Source: Gerris lacustris
Lineage: Eukaryota; Arthropoda; Insecta; Hemiptera; Gerridae
Reading direction: 5' to 3'
DNA length: 64,000 nucleotides
Assembly (NCBI GenBank): GCA_951217055.1
Contig: OX578283.1
Coordinates: 62,191,832-62,255,831 of the forward strand
Position numbers and translations under genes: made by a program. This document shows, in pieces, positions 46,516 through 58,099 of the stretch (its first letter is position 1; each line of letters begins with the position of its first letter). The notes under the pieces were generated by a model that was not told where the DNA came from, made no database searches, and saw only the letters and a program-made list of their open reading frames with translations.

Positions 46516-47113
46516 ATGGACGATAAAAATTTAGACAATGAGCTCAAATTGCAGTCAGGTAAATTAATTTATTTTTTTAACTTTTAACAATTAGTTGTCT
46601 ATTGATTTATTGATTTAAATTTACGTCCGTGTATCTTCGTTGTAGATGTTGTGTTTTAACCTGTTTATCAAAAATCCTGTTGATACGTAAAATCTATTTT
46701 ATAGAAACCGGATTATTTAATTTTGGAAAAGATTAAGTTGTTTAGGATGCTAGGGTTTTTAAATTGTTAAACCAATTAGTTAATGACCAAGGCATGAAAT
46801 AAGTTAACATAACTGAAGTTGGAACTTGTTAAATTCTGCAACTTGTGACTAGCAATGGAAAATACACACATTTCAAGGATTAGTCTCAAAGAAGGTCCTA
46901 TTTATGGTTCAGATAATTTTTAAATAATAGAAGTTCTATACTATACTCATGCCATTATACTTTGTAAATCTGACAGCTCAGATTAGCTAACCTATGTGAT
47001 GGAAAAAATAAAACCACTGTGTGGTTATCTTAAGGTTATCCAGTGATATTTTTGTTTGCCTAGTTGGCGTGACCTATTACCCGCCAAAATCATGAGCTCT
47101 CATTGGCTCCCCT

Positions 47114-47151
<38 letters not shown>

Positions 47152-50100
47152 TTCCGCGCTGTCAGATTTACAAAGTATAACTCTCACACTCACACTCTGC
47201 GCTTGTCAAGATTAAGTTCAGGTGTTTCTATGAGACTCAATCCAGATACGATCCCAGAATTTAGTGTATCGTATCTGAATCTAAACTGTATTCAATCCGT
47301 ATTGAATCTAGGTTTCCATGGACAATTTGGATTCAAAAACTGTTTGTTGAAAAGTCTATTTGTTTGTGAGATAGACATTTTGTTATTAACTCTCTTTCCG
47401 ATTTCCTAGAAAGTTGAAGCTTTAACAGATTATGTATTTTTGATAGCGATGAAAGTTTTTAATATTTTGAAATCATGTTTTGCTTCTGAGATACTGAAGG
47501 TAACGGAAGCTATGTGATTGTTCTGATGAGCAAATTTTTTTTATGTCTCCAATTTCAAAAATTCCAAGACAGGAATCCATTTTAGACATCAGGGAACATT
47601 TCCGTGTCTTTCTGTGAGCCTGCCTGTCGCTCAATTTTTGCAAACCAACTTATTGACAGTGTATTTTTTATATATATATTATTCTTATTTTAAAAATCAA
47701 ACAATAGCTCAAATTAAACAATATTAATATTATTTATTTTTGTTCTTTTAAGGGCCTACTCAGGATGAACTAATTATCCAGCAACACAGAGAAATTGAGA
47801 AAGAGGCAAGTTTTATATGAAGTCTTTTTACTTATTTATTACCTTTAGATCTTTTAAAATTTTATACTCTGAATGGAAAGAGTATATTTTTTCCACAATA
47901 AACAAGAGAGTAGTCCCCAGATATTTTATGGTCTCTTTTAGTTAAAGGTAAAAGTAGCCGAGTGATTAAAAGGATTCCTGCGTAGTTACACAATAAACTC
48001 ATTATATTTATTTTATAAGTTATTTGTGGTAGATAAAACTCACTATGTTCTACACTAAGTATGAAATTTGATATTTGTTGTTTAGGAACTTTTATCTTCT
48101 TGCAGACGTGTGCCTCCTAAAGAAAGTACACTTATGTGTGCCTGAGTTTATTTCCTTTATTGATATCAACATTATTATATTTTTTTAGATTTCTGAGACA
48201 ATCAAATTAATCGGTGATAAAGAGTGCTTAAAAGCACTTGAAAATGAATACAAAAATGATGAAGTTTACTGTCAAAAAGTCAAATCGTTATTGGAAACTT
48301 ACGATAAAATGCGAAGGACTAGACCAGATGGAAATTGTTTCTTCCGAGCTTTCGGCTTTGGATATTTCGAACAGTTGATGTACAACAGAGAGAGATTTGA
48401 ACAGTAAGATTATTTTTAAACAATTTTTTTATTTTTATATTTGTTGATTCTCTTTAAATTTTTTCTCCCCCCATCAAATTATATCTTTTATTGTTGCAGG
48501 TTTGAAAATTTTGCAAAGAATAGTAAAGATAGATTAATTGCTATGGGCTTTCCTCCATTTACTTTGGAAGATTTCCATGATATAGTAAGAACTTTATGCA
48601 TAAATTTATTCTTTTTTAACTGTAAGGAATTAGATAATAACAACTGTTTTAAAAATTAATTTTCTCCTCTTTTTACTGCACTTACTGTCTTACATTGAAG
48701 TTGAATATTAGAAGTCCTGTAACTCATGATTGGCTGAAATTACAACAAAAAAAACAAAAAAACAAAACTGTGAAGTCAAGGAGATAACGTGCAAAAAAGT
48801 GTCTAACATCAAGCTAGTGTATAAGTTAATCTTTTGGTGCCTATTAAGAATATGAGGTCGGCTAAGTTTGTCTGCGGACACAGCTTGACAATGGGCATTT
48901 GAAAAAAACAAACCGGTGGAGAGCGGCCATATCACATCTATTTTGGTGCACAATGTGTTTTTACAATCCTGAGTTTCAAATTAATAAGTAGACCAAAAAT
49001 AAAGTTTATGTTAGTTATCCAAATATTACTCTAAATCAAAGTGATTACCTATCAAGTAAATATAAACTTAATTTAAAGTAACTGCATAAACTTAATTTTT
49101 GGACCATGAAAATCAAATTGTCCACCAAAAATTCATGGGACATGGCCGCTCTCCACAGGTTTTTTTTTTTTTTACTTTTCCTCACCTTCTCCGAAGGTAT
49201 ATAGGAAAAGTATTGTTTTCACCCAAATTTTTTTTTTTTTAGAGTTTCAACGGAATTATACGTTTTGAGTGTTTTTAAGACCTTCTGAGTGGTTTTCCGC
49301 ATTACGTCTGTATGTATGTGTGTATGTAATCATCGTAGCACCCAAGGTATTTAACCTAGAGAGTTGAAACTTTGCAGAAAACTCAGTCCTTTTCCTGTAG
49401 TGGTGCCGCCCAGAAAATCAACTTTTTCCACCATCTTGACCCAATTTACTGAGTCAAAAAAATTAAAAAAAAAAAAAAAAAAAAAAAAATCAAAAATGGT
49501 CCTGATCGAGTTGAAATTTGGCACGAATGTACCTCTTGGTATGACAAACAAGCCCATCAAATTTCATTTTGATATTGGCCGCCATTTTGAAGTTATCAAT
49601 TTTTGAAACTTTGACAGTTAATAATACTGAAAGTATAAATACTTTTTGACATATAGCATATCGTTGGAACCGGAAAAAAATTAAGGAACAAATATCAAAA
49701 AACTCGATGAAATTCCATTAATTAGTTTAAAAGTTATAAATGAATATCTTTATTTATTAGTACGATAATTTTGATGACGTCAAAGTTTGTTTACATCTGT
49801 CAAAATACCGTAAAACTTTAAATAATTAATTAAAATATATTTAAAAAAATGTATTTTTTTTTTTTTTTTTTTTTTTAAATATGATAATAAAAAAAAATCA
49901 CTTAGTTTAAAACGGTCACCCATCCATCTTCCTCCTGCTACGAAGCAGCAGGAGAGGCCACTTTAGTTGCCTCTAAAGTGAGAAAAAGTTCCAAGGTACC
50001 CTGTACCCGATTTTTCAAATGCCTATTGCCAAGCTATGTTCCGCAGACAAACTCAGCCAACCACATATTCTTAATAGGCACTAAAAGATTAACTTATATA

Positions 50101-53100
50101 CAAATTTCTAGCTTGATATTAGTCATACACTTTTTTGCACGCTATCTCCTGGACTAATAAAATATGTGGAAGTTATTAAATGAGAAGTGCATGATAAAAA
50201 ATGTTAAATAAGCTGAAAATTTTTTCAGCTTTCATTATTTGGATTTGATATCAAATCATATACAAGTATTTGTTTAAAAATATCCTTTTTTTTCCAGTTC
50301 ATGGAAGTGGTTGGGATTGTAGGCCGAGGTCCAGGTAGTGAAGAGGAACTGTACAGGGTGTTCAACGAACAAGGATATTCTGATTACCTTGTAGTCTACC
50401 TCCGTCTTCTAACCTCTGCTCATTTACAAGAAAATTCAACCTTCTTTCAGAATTTCATCGAAGGAAACAGAACTGTTGCTGACTTTTGTCACCAGGTTTG
50501 TTAATGGGTTAATTTATTTTGATTTTTAATTTATTACTTACAATTAGTTGGTGAAGTTTAAAACTTATTAGAGAAAATGTGATTGATCTAGGAACAGAGT
50601 GAATGGTTGATTACTTAAGATTTTGCTGCAGCAAATATCTGATTTGGATGGATTTTAATGCTTAATTTAATTGAAGCGAGCTTCTTACATTCAACAAAAT
50701 ATGCATCTTGTCTGTCTGTCTGTCTGTCAGTAACGTTTACGCGTGTAACAATAACTTGAGTAAAAGTGGAACGATTTAGTTGAAATTTAGTATACATGTT
50801 CCTCTTACTAATACTCAGGCTAAGTTCGTCGGACAGTGTGATCCGTCCAAGAGTTCGCGGGCAACGCTCGCGTAAACAAGAGGTACAAAAATTAAATTGG
50901 AATTTCAGGACGGGAAAAGATTCTATCATCATCTATTCGATGAGACGAACATTTTTTTCAAATAACATTTTTTACTAAAACCAACAGCGACACCGCTATG
51001 AATTAATAAAGATCGCTAAAACTATTAAAGCGGACCTAAACGTTTAAAATAGAGAAAACCTTTTTACCGATATCTTACGTTCTAACGTAACGATTTTAAT
51101 AAAACTTCATAGACACCATCTGATGCACAATTGAAACAGGCATGCAAAATTTCAATTTGATACATGCAGTAGTTTGTTTGTAGCAAAGAGATACAAATTA
51201 TAAATATTGAAATGGAGATGTGTGGTTAGAGGAACAGTAAGAATGCGGGGTGGTTCCCTTACTACTAGCCGCTGTACTACTACCAGACCCATTATCTATC
51301 AACTCATCATGATTCACGATAATCTATTTTTTCAATATTCAATACATATTTATTACTATACGCTCGCTTCAATGATAGAGCCACGCGATGCCTAGTGATA
51401 TCTCTTCAGAACTTTCCCCAAGCCAACTCTGTTTTCTTAGAGGTGATCTTAACACTGCCCAATAGTTTTAAGATGAAAGTTAGTCCCTCTCTCTCTACAA
51501 ATGTAACTGGAGTTTTAAATTTGGCCTTCAGCTCCTTTTCTTGTATGTTATTGCAGTGTCTTAAAAGGATGTAGGAATTGTCTAGAAATTGTTACTCCCC
51601 TTATAAAAAAACAGAGGGGAGTAACAATCTAAAGAAGGTGTATGGAATGTTCTTCTTTAGACTGTTACTCCCCTTATAAAAACAGAAGTGGGATATTCCT
51701 TTGTCTTAACCCATTCAATGCGTAATTCAATTCATGAACCTACCTTAGTGACCGTATATATCTAAACGATTTTAAAAGTTAATTTAAAAAAAAAAAAAAA
51801 AAAAAAGAAGTTTGGATCCACTGTGGATACAAACGTGAGCGGACCTGACGGAGCCTTGCAAGAGGCACGGAGAAAAGAGCTACAGAGGGCTGAAAGCGAG
51901 GGCGTGGATCCACCCACCAGGCGCGTTAGCACGGCATGGATCCACATTGGATCCACCCGCATTAAATGGGTTAAAGTACATTGGACTAAACATCCCTTTT
52001 TCTTAATAGTTATTTAGTCAAAGTCATTTTTATTCTAAAACAACAAAGGGGAGTAACAATCTAAAGAAGTACCCTGGTAAGTCAGACTGTCTCTCATGTC
52101 TCCTTATCTAATTTCGTCTTATATTATCTATATTGGCTATAAGTTTTTTGTTTTGAAGATATGTTTGCTTGTATCTTGTCACTGAATTAATTCTACAACG
52201 ACTCATTTTCATAAGGCCCGTTTACACTTGTCACTTTAGCTGTTCATCTTGGAAGATTAATCCAAAGTGATAAGTTCAAAATTGCCTTTTTACTTTCAGT
52301 TCTTCTGAAGTGTTGATCAGAGATGAAAGATAAATTAATTAGACCTCCATCCTAATTTTTATGAAAGCCTCATTTCTTGAACCGATCCAGAGGGCATCCG
52401 CAGTGACAAATGTAAACATATGATAAGCCTCATTTACTATTCAGTGTTCCTCGTGGCTGTATCAGATTCCTCCTGTGAACCCTTATAAAGTAAGACCCTG
52501 GTATTCCAATGAATTCAAGCATAGGGTTGTCTGAATTAGCGGAGTTTTTAAAAAATAATGTAAAACACTTAAAAAACAAAAATGTTATATTTTAAACGGA
52601 GTTTACTTCTATAACCAAATATTTGAATTAGTTCTCTTTCATTCTTAAATGATTCCTGAACTCCTCTGGGTTGTTAGCCCATTCTCCCATCAGACTTGAC
52701 AAAGCCTCCCAGACTTTCTCTCCTTGAAGCCTATGGTTTCACCTGCCAACGCCTTTAAGCACGGCGTATGTCCTTTCATTAATTAGTCCATGTGAAATTA
52801 AGTGTAATGCCTGCTTGCACCATCTTAGCGGGAACAAAACATCTTTTTTAACCCTTCAGATTAAACGAATTGAGAATTACTGGAGGGAAAACACATATCC
52901 AGATAAATGTATAGATAAGGATGATTCACTTTGGAAGTCTCTCTTTATCCAAAGTGACATAGTGTAGATCCTACTTAGGTTATTATAAAATACAAAAGTT
53001 TTAAATTGAATTAACCAATAAAAGATGATTTTTTTTCTTTTCTTGCAGGAAGTTGAACCAATGTATAAAGAGAGTGATCATATTCATATTATAGCTCTTA

Positions 53101-53258
53101 GTTCTGCACTTGAAGCAGGCGTTAGAGTTTGCTATATGGATCGAGGAGGTGGACATTCTGTTGCAACCCATGACTTTCCAACGCCTCCCTTACCTTCACC
53201 TGTTCACTTGCTCTACCGTCCTGGTCATTACGATCTACTTTACCCTTCTTCAACGTGA
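46516..53258 (+). CDS. OTUB1: Otubain (OTUB1/OTUB2 family deubiquitinase), complete, six exons
   Basis: Cysteine protease of the OTU family that cleaves Lys48-linked ubiquitin and, in OTUB1, also inhibits E2 enzymes. Exons: 46516-46558, 47753-47805, 48189-48403, 48500-48584, 50298-50495, 53049-53258; the phases join cleanly to 267 residues. The catalytic triad is visible: D79 and C82 in RRTRPDGNCFFRAFGFGYFE, and H258 in YRPGHYDLLYP. Also conserved are GFPPFTLEDFHDI, SDYLVVYLRLLTSAHLQENS, FIEGNRTVADFC, EVEPMYKESDHIHIIALSSA and YMDRGGG. Residues 1-45 are the variable N-terminal helix present in OTUB1-type proteins. The intron after exon 2 starts with GC (GAG|GCAAGT) rather than GT; no GT nearby keeps the frame. 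Introns 1, 2, 4 and 5 are long and repeat-filled or AT-rich; intron 3 is 96 nt. AATAAA occurs at 53488-53493 and 53548-53553. Confidence 0.95.
46940..47185. mobile_element. Family D MITE in otubain intron 1
   Basis: Left ATTATACTTTGTAAATCTGA then CAGCTCAGATTAGC; right GCTGTCAGATTTACAAAGTA. This is the single-unit counterpart of the triplicated element at 27180-27722. A T-run of about 30 sits at 47117-47146. Confidence 0.7.
47445..47650 (+). repeat. Family K repeat, copy in otubain intron 1
   Basis: Shares with 55130-55345 the order GAAGCTATGTGATNGTTCTG, TTATGTCTC, AAAAATTCCAA-ACAG, TCAGACATCAGG-type, CCTGTCGCTCAATTTTTGCA. 18540-18650 has the inverse order (GAACGACAGACAGACACAGA). No coding capacity. 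Confidence 0.5.
48773..50156. mobile_element. Family A foldback element, copy 4, split by family C, in otubain intron 4
   Basis: Left end AGTCAAGGAGATAACGTGC; right end GCACGCTATCTCCTGGACTA. The right arm stops at CTCTCCACAGG (about 49158) and resumes at TCAAATGCCTATTGCCAAGC (about 50015). The intervening 850 bp is family C. Confidence 0.7.
49165..50010. mobile_element. Family C repeat, copy 2, nested in family A
   Basis: Starts TTACTTTTCCTCACCTTCTC; contains TATTGTTTTCACCCAAA, TTTCAACGGAATTATACGTT, TAACCTAGAGAGTTGAAACT and GGCCGCCATTTTGAAG, plus a near-duplicate pair of A and T runs. Ends around GTGAGAAAAAGTTCCAAGGT. The open frames inside are low-complexity artefacts. Confidence 0.55.
50690..51400. 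repeat. Unclassified repeat with TCTG tract in otubain intron 5
   Basis: (TCTG)n at 50709-50728 is followed by GTTTACGCGTGTAAC, AGTTGAAATTTAGTATACAT and the GC-rich GATCCGTCCAAGAGTTCGCG. The layout (oligo-TCTG, then -GAAATTTGG-like segment) resembles families B and K, but no second copy was aligned. Confidence 0.35.
51588..52075. mobile_element. Family F MITE, copy 5, interrupted by a TTAA-target element
   Basis: Ends GAAATTGTTACTCCCCTTAT and AGGGGAGTAACAATCTAAAG. The core is split at ATTCCTTTGTC|TTAA...TTAA|AGTACATTGGACTAAAC. An extra terminal hairpin lies at the left (51594-51680). Confidence 0.65.
51716..51974. mobile_element. piggyBac-type MITE within family F
   Basis: Flanked by TTAA at 51716-51719 and 51971-51974. 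Ends CCCATTCAATGCG and the reverse complement of CGCATTAAATGGG are inverted. The middle contains GC-rich palindromic TGGATCCACNNTGGATNC motifs. Removing it with one TTAA restores the family F core seen in other copies. Confidence 0.65.
52213..52430. mobile_element. hAT-like MITE candidate in otubain intron 5
   Basis: GCCCGTTTACACTTGTCACT at the left and AGTGACAAATGTAAACATAT at the right are inverted. Weak elsewhere. Confidence 0.35.
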
Positions 53259-53487
53259 TAAACACCATGTACCTAAATCTACCTCGCTACCGAGTATAAA
53301 TTATCATAACGACAGGGAATAATATCCAAATAATTTTGTGTTATTGCCTTTGTCATCAGCTGATTATTCAACAACGATTTTTTAAACCTTTCTTTTTTTT
53401 CTCTCTCCTTACATCCGTGTTACAGAGGACGACAACTACTGTGATGTTAATCATTAGTGCCAACACGAGACACATTTGTATGCGAAT

Positions 53488-53553
53488 AATAAATTTAATG
53501 GAAAGATAATTTTTGTGTTGAATTTTGCTCTCGGGCACCACTGAAGAAATAAA
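53488..53553 (+). terminator. Poly(A) signals of the otubain gene
   Basis: Two AATAAA hexamers (53488-53493 and 53548-53553) lie 230 and 290 nt past the stop. Further copies near 53720 and 54175 could give longer 3' UTRs. Confidence 0.45.
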
Positions 53554-53599
53554 CATTTGGATGTTATAGACTAAGAGTATAAGAAATTTAAATATGTTT

Positions 53600-55130
53600 T
53601 TCTCCCTAAAATAGCTTAATTACACTAAAGAAAAATTAGATTAACTATTAAAATATTGGGTCTTAACAACTTTAGTTTGGCCTCATAATGTATTCATGTA
53701 TCCAACTGATATCTTCATGTAAAATAAAAATGCATCTCCACTACTAGTTTTAAGTAGGATAATTCAGTAAAAACAATGATCATCAGTACCAAAGAAAGAA
53801 GCGGAGAAATAGAACGGAAATAGCACAGTTTTTGTAATTTTCTTCTCTTTCATCGAACCGGAAATTATAAGAAAGGCATATGACAAAAGTGTGTGAGACT
53901 AAGTCTATCTCTAAAAAAATATATATATTTTCTCCTGTTGTCGCTTCTGGTTGTAATTACAGTTATTAGCAGAGATAGTATGTGTGTGTGTGTTTTAAAG
54001 TTATACTTGAAATATTTTTAGTTGTTTACTTATACTCTTAAAATTTGTTTAACACATGTTCTTGACAAGTAACATTAAAATATTGATCAAATGTCATTTC
54101 ACCCTCAGTTTGGTAAACTGATATTGATCAATACTCTGTTATAGCGTCACCTTCTATGTACTTAAACAAAATAATAAAGCAACTGATACATTAATAATAA
54201 TTAATTAACAAAATAGTATTATTCCATTATAAAATATCATTTATAACAACTATTTATTAACTAAATGAACATCTTGGTTGTGGATTGACTGTCTCTAGCA
54301 ATTTTTGTTTTTGTGATAATAGTTTAAAAAATGTAATACAGTCCACGATGACCTTGAGCTCTAGCAGAAGCTCTTACGTAGATCCTTGAAAATAATGTTT
54401 TCAAGTTACATGTCCATATTGACTTCAAATTTCCATTATATAATGGAGGATATAAGTTCCAGTGAAGGTGAAATTAGTTAGAGTACACTTTGTCTTAAAC
54501 TATGCAACGGAATTCAACAGAAAGAATTATTAATTAAAGATTTAAATGCAGAAAGTACCTCCACAAACATTTTATTGCTTCAAAACAATTTTGCCGCATT
54601 AATACAGTTCGGTGTCGTTGGTGCCAATACGTTAAGAATGTGGAGACCTTATACATAATGAAAACTATTGCACATTTTGAAGTATATTTTTGTTCCGAGT
54701 GCAAATACTTTATTAAACGACAAAATAAAGTAAATATCAAAAAGATACTTACTTTATTTATAAAAAGATTTCATTTACTGTAGAAGTCCGTTATATTCCT
54801 CTTCAATTTAATCAGCAATCTATTCTGCACCTCTAATTAAATTAACCTAATAATATTAACTTCCTTATTAAATATATTTTATAAATATAGGATACGTATA
54901 AATAAATTAGTAGTTATAAAATTATTTAAAAAAATATATAATGATTTTTTTAAAAATAATTATGAGTGCTAAAATATTTCTATATGCTTTGAAGAAAATA
55001 AAAGTAAGGAATAAATAAAGATATAGCGGTATATAAAGGCGATTCAGTTCTAAAATAGATTATTTTTCTTTTATAATGAGCAACATAGAAACATATTAGC
55101 ATTAGTTTGAAAATGCTTTGTAAATGATTC
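53600..55130. other. AT-rich region after otubain
   Basis: Includes possible extended 3' UTR. A (TG)7 run is at about 53978-53993. No exon recognised. Confidence 0.4.
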
Positions 55131-55345
55131 CAAGCTTACCGATAGTAACTGAAGCTATGTGATCGTTCTGAAATATTATAATATAAATATTTTATGTCTC
55201 TGATTTAAAAAATTCCAATACAGAAATCCGTTTCAGACATCAGGTATCATTTTTGGTTCCGTGTCTGTCTACCTGTCGCTCAATTTTTGCAAACTAACAT
55301 ATCTTAAAAACTGCTGTCCGATTTTAATGAAATTTGATTTGTAAC
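55130..55345 (+). repeat. Family K repeat
   Basis: Colinear with 47445-47650; extends to TTAAAAACTGCTGTCCGATT then TTAATGAAATTTGATTTGTA, a layout common in noncoding insect transposon ends. Class not determined. Confidence 0.5.
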
Positions 55346-55529
55346 AAACTGTAACACTTAGTTGTTAAAAGAGTGTGGGATTAATGTTTTTACCTTGCAT
55401 TTTTATAATCTAAACACCTTGAACCTATTCTTACTATGATTATTAATGTTGCTTCTGAACATTGCATAGTCTTATCACTCATAACTATGTTAAACCAATA
55501 GTAACTGCTTAACTACAGTATGCATGTTC

Positions 55530-55990
55530 TGAGTTGTGACTTTTGACACTCAGAGTAGTGGTCAACTTATGCTAGGGAAAAAATAAACACCCTAAGGCAG
55601 TGACAAGGGCAATAGTAAAGGGTGTATCCTAAGGCTACGGCCACACCGGAGCTACCTCACTTGGAGCCTAGTGACTTGGAGAGTCGCCTTGTAGATCAGA
55701 ATGGACTGTTCGTCTAGCGGCCTGCTAGGTAACTCGCCTAGTAACTAAACGCGCGGTGTGGTCGGTCTCGTATGTTTCAGAAGGTTGGTTCACATGGATT
55801 ACACGCCTGGCGACTCACCAAGCCACTAGGCTCCAAGAGAGGTAGCTCCGGTGTGGCCGTAGCCTAAGTGTTATGAGGTCCTAGGAGGTTATCATCTAGG
55901 CCTGTCAGAGGATGTGTACCAGTGACATTTCTTTTTGTCTAGTTTACTCAACCTTCTAGACTTCAAAATCCTGACTCCTGACCTCTGGTT
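55530..55990. mobile_element. Family D MITE with a foldback inserted
   Basis: Left TTCTGAGTTGTGACTTTTGA; the core resumes after the insert with CTAGGCCTGTCAGAGG, GTGACATTTC and CTTCTAGACTTCAAAATCCT. Insert at 55630-55868. The right outer terminus was not found. Confidence 0.55.
55630..55868. mobile_element. GC-rich foldback nested in family D
   Basis: CTAAGGCTACGGCCACACCG then GAGCTACCTC...TTGGAGCCTAGTGACTTGG is mirrored by GGCTCCAAGAGAGGTAGCTC then CGGTGTGGCCGTAGCCTAAG. Arms about 57 bp, GC near 60 percent in an AT-rich neighbourhood. GGC-ACACCGG termini suggest hAT-like origin. Confidence 0.65.
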
Positions 55991-56224
55991 AAAACAATTT
56001 GTAATAGATGTTGTTTCCTAGCCTTGCTTATTGTAACCACATCTCTAAACACCTCTAACCAATACTTAGTTTACAGTTAAAATGTTATTTCTGATTCTGA
56101 ACATTACTTACTTACTCCATAGTGCTACATCCCATGAAGAGCTCTGGCTTGCTCATTATCATGCTTCCAGTCATCTCTGTCTATAGCCCGCCTTCTCCAG
56201 TCCCGGACTCTAAGCAATCTTATA

Positions 56225-56788
56225 CAGGGTGGAGCGTGGCAGACGTATGAATTTGAAAATGTAATAAAACACAGAATATTACAAAATAATTTTTTTTTAA
56301 ATTTTTTCCTGATTTAATAACATGGGAAATTTAAATTCACCTAGATTTAAACAAAGTATCGGATAAGTGGTTCCCCTCACACTCCAAACACTGATTAAGC
56401 TTTTTTTCAAAGTTTTTGTGCACTCTTTCGAGCATTTCCACAGGAATTTCGGCAATTTTGGCTCGAATGTTGTTCTTGAGGGCTTTCAGGGTTCTGGGAC
56501 AATTGCTGTACACCAAGGATTTAAGGTATCCCCACAGAAAAAAATCACAAGGAGCCAAATCAGGCGATCTCGCTGGCCAGTTTAAATCGCCTCTTAAAGA
56601 GATGAGACGCCCGGGAAACCTGTGTTGCAAAAAGTTTGAACGGACCACTCTATTATAGCGACTGAACCCACGTGGAACATAAACTTCCTGTCCCCCTCTT
56701 TCAAACAACCCTACTCTCAACCGTCTAGGACCAATAGGAAGGGAGCAATCCCCTCTTCAAATTCATACGTCTGCCACGCTCCACCCTG
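56225..56788 (-). mobile_element. Internally deleted mariner-type element with perfect 33-bp terminal repeats
   Basis: CAGGGTGGAGCGTGGCAGAC then GTATGAATTTGAA at 56225-56257 is repeated exactly, inverted, at 56756-56788. TA precedes and follows (56223-56224, 56789-56790), the Tc1/mariner target duplication. The 564-bp element keeps only the 3' part of a transposase gene on the minus strand. Perfect termini suggest a recent arrival. Confidence 0.85.
56337..56720 (-). pseudogene. Mariner-type transposase, C-terminal part
   Basis: The open frame ends at TGA/TAG-type stop 56337 and reads SRYNRVVRSNFLQHRFPGRL, then NWPARSPDLAPCDFFLWGYL, KSLVYSNCPRTLKALKNNI, VEMLERVHKNFEKKLNQC. WPARSPDLAPCDFFLWG with the final D of the DDE/D triad is the classic C-terminal motif of IS630-Tc1-mariner transposases. 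The N-terminal DNA-binding domain and the first two acidic residues are deleted; no ATG belongs to this frame. Confidence 0.8.
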
Positions 56789-57550
56789 TATCTTCCTTCA
56801 ATCTTTTCCTTTGCGTACCACAACTTCTCCTGCTTCCTTGTTGTCCATAGAGCACCCTTTGACAACATCTTTCCACAGGCGTTTCTTAAATGTGGCCCAG
56901 CCATCTTAATCTCATTAAAAAAAGAATTTTTTAATAGGGATGGATTTCTGAACATTGCCTACTCTGAACGGCTCAATCCACTAATACCAGTACTTAGTAT
57001 AGATCTATATATAACAGCTGCATAACCATCTCTTAGTTGTTAAAACAGTGTGATAAATGTTTCCCTTAGCCCTGCATAATGTAACTACATCTAAACTCCT
57101 AAACAATATTTCTATTACGCCTATAAGTTTAACACTTAAGGGCGTTATATCTGAGCATTCTGTACTCAAAGATTTAGTTTGCAGCTATATTTAGTTGCTG
57201 CCTAATCAACACTTAATTGTTAAATAGTGTCCAATAGATGTTGTTTCCTTACAAATTGATGTTAGATGTGTCCAATAAATGTTGTTTAACTTAATGGTTA
57301 AATGTTGTCCAATAGATGTTGCTTCCTTACTTCACGTACAAAAACACCTTTAACCATCTCAAAAATACTTAGTTAACACCTATATAGTAGTTGCTTAAAA
57401 GATATCGCTCCTTTTCATCATGTCAAATGATTTTATCAATACATTATTATTTCCAAGCCTTAACACTAATGTTTCCTTTCCAGTTTAACTATTTATACAA
57501 ATTAATCTCATCCGTTAGTTAAATAGAGGGTGGCTGCCCTGTATTTAACT

Positions 57551-58092
57551 AACGAGGATAACCATATTTTAAATGGCCACCATGTGCTTAATACTTGAGG
57601 TAGGAGATTGATATAAAGCAAATTTTCAAGCAAAAATGAGGAAGTTTACTGGACATAGGTCAAATTTTTAAGTGTGGAAGTTAATGTCCGATAAATGACG
57701 CCTTGTCGATTTACACATTCTTAGAGGCGCTCGGCGAAGTTGCGCATCACATTCTCTAACATCTCGTCAAGGAATCCGATTTTACATCCCTTATTCATCA
57801 AAGGATAACGAAATGGATGCTGTCCACATATGGTTCCAACAAGATAGAGCCACTGCACACACGTGTTCATGGATCGCGTGCGTCAAAGTTTTCTCGGTTG
57901 TGTGAAAAATGTAGAATAATGTGAATGAGGAAATCGACAAGGACGTCATTTATCGGATATTATCTTCCATACTTAAAAATTTGGCTTATGTATAGTAAAC
58001 TTCCACATTTTTGCTTGAAAATTTGCTTTATTTTAATCTCCTGGCTCTAGTATTAAGCACATGGTAACAATTTAAAATGTGGTCATCCGCAC
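57551..58092. mobile_element. Foldback element enclosing a transposase relic
   Basis: The left arm (AACGAGGATAACCATATTTT, ATGTGCTTAATACTTGAGG, AAGCAAATTTTCAAGCAAAA, GACGCCTTGTCGATTT) is mirrored by the right arm down to ACAATTTAAAATGTGGTCAT. Arms of about 170 bp; the centre, about 57722-57915, is transposase-derived. Confidence 0.75.
57725..57905 (+). pseudogene. Mariner-type transposase fragment (second catalytic motif)
   Basis: One frame reads DAVHIWFQQDRATAHTCSW then stops. IWFQQDGATxHT is the motif around the second catalytic Asp of mariner-type transposases. Upstream codons resemble a transposase only in another frame, so the relic is frameshifted. It belongs to the same broad transposase type as 56337-56720, but the termini differ. 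Confidence 0.6.
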
Positions 58093-58099
58093 TATACCA

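Noticed and set aside
49351..49606. Lys-rich or Phe-rich small proteins around 49480
   Set aside because: Low-complexity translation of a long A run inside family C.
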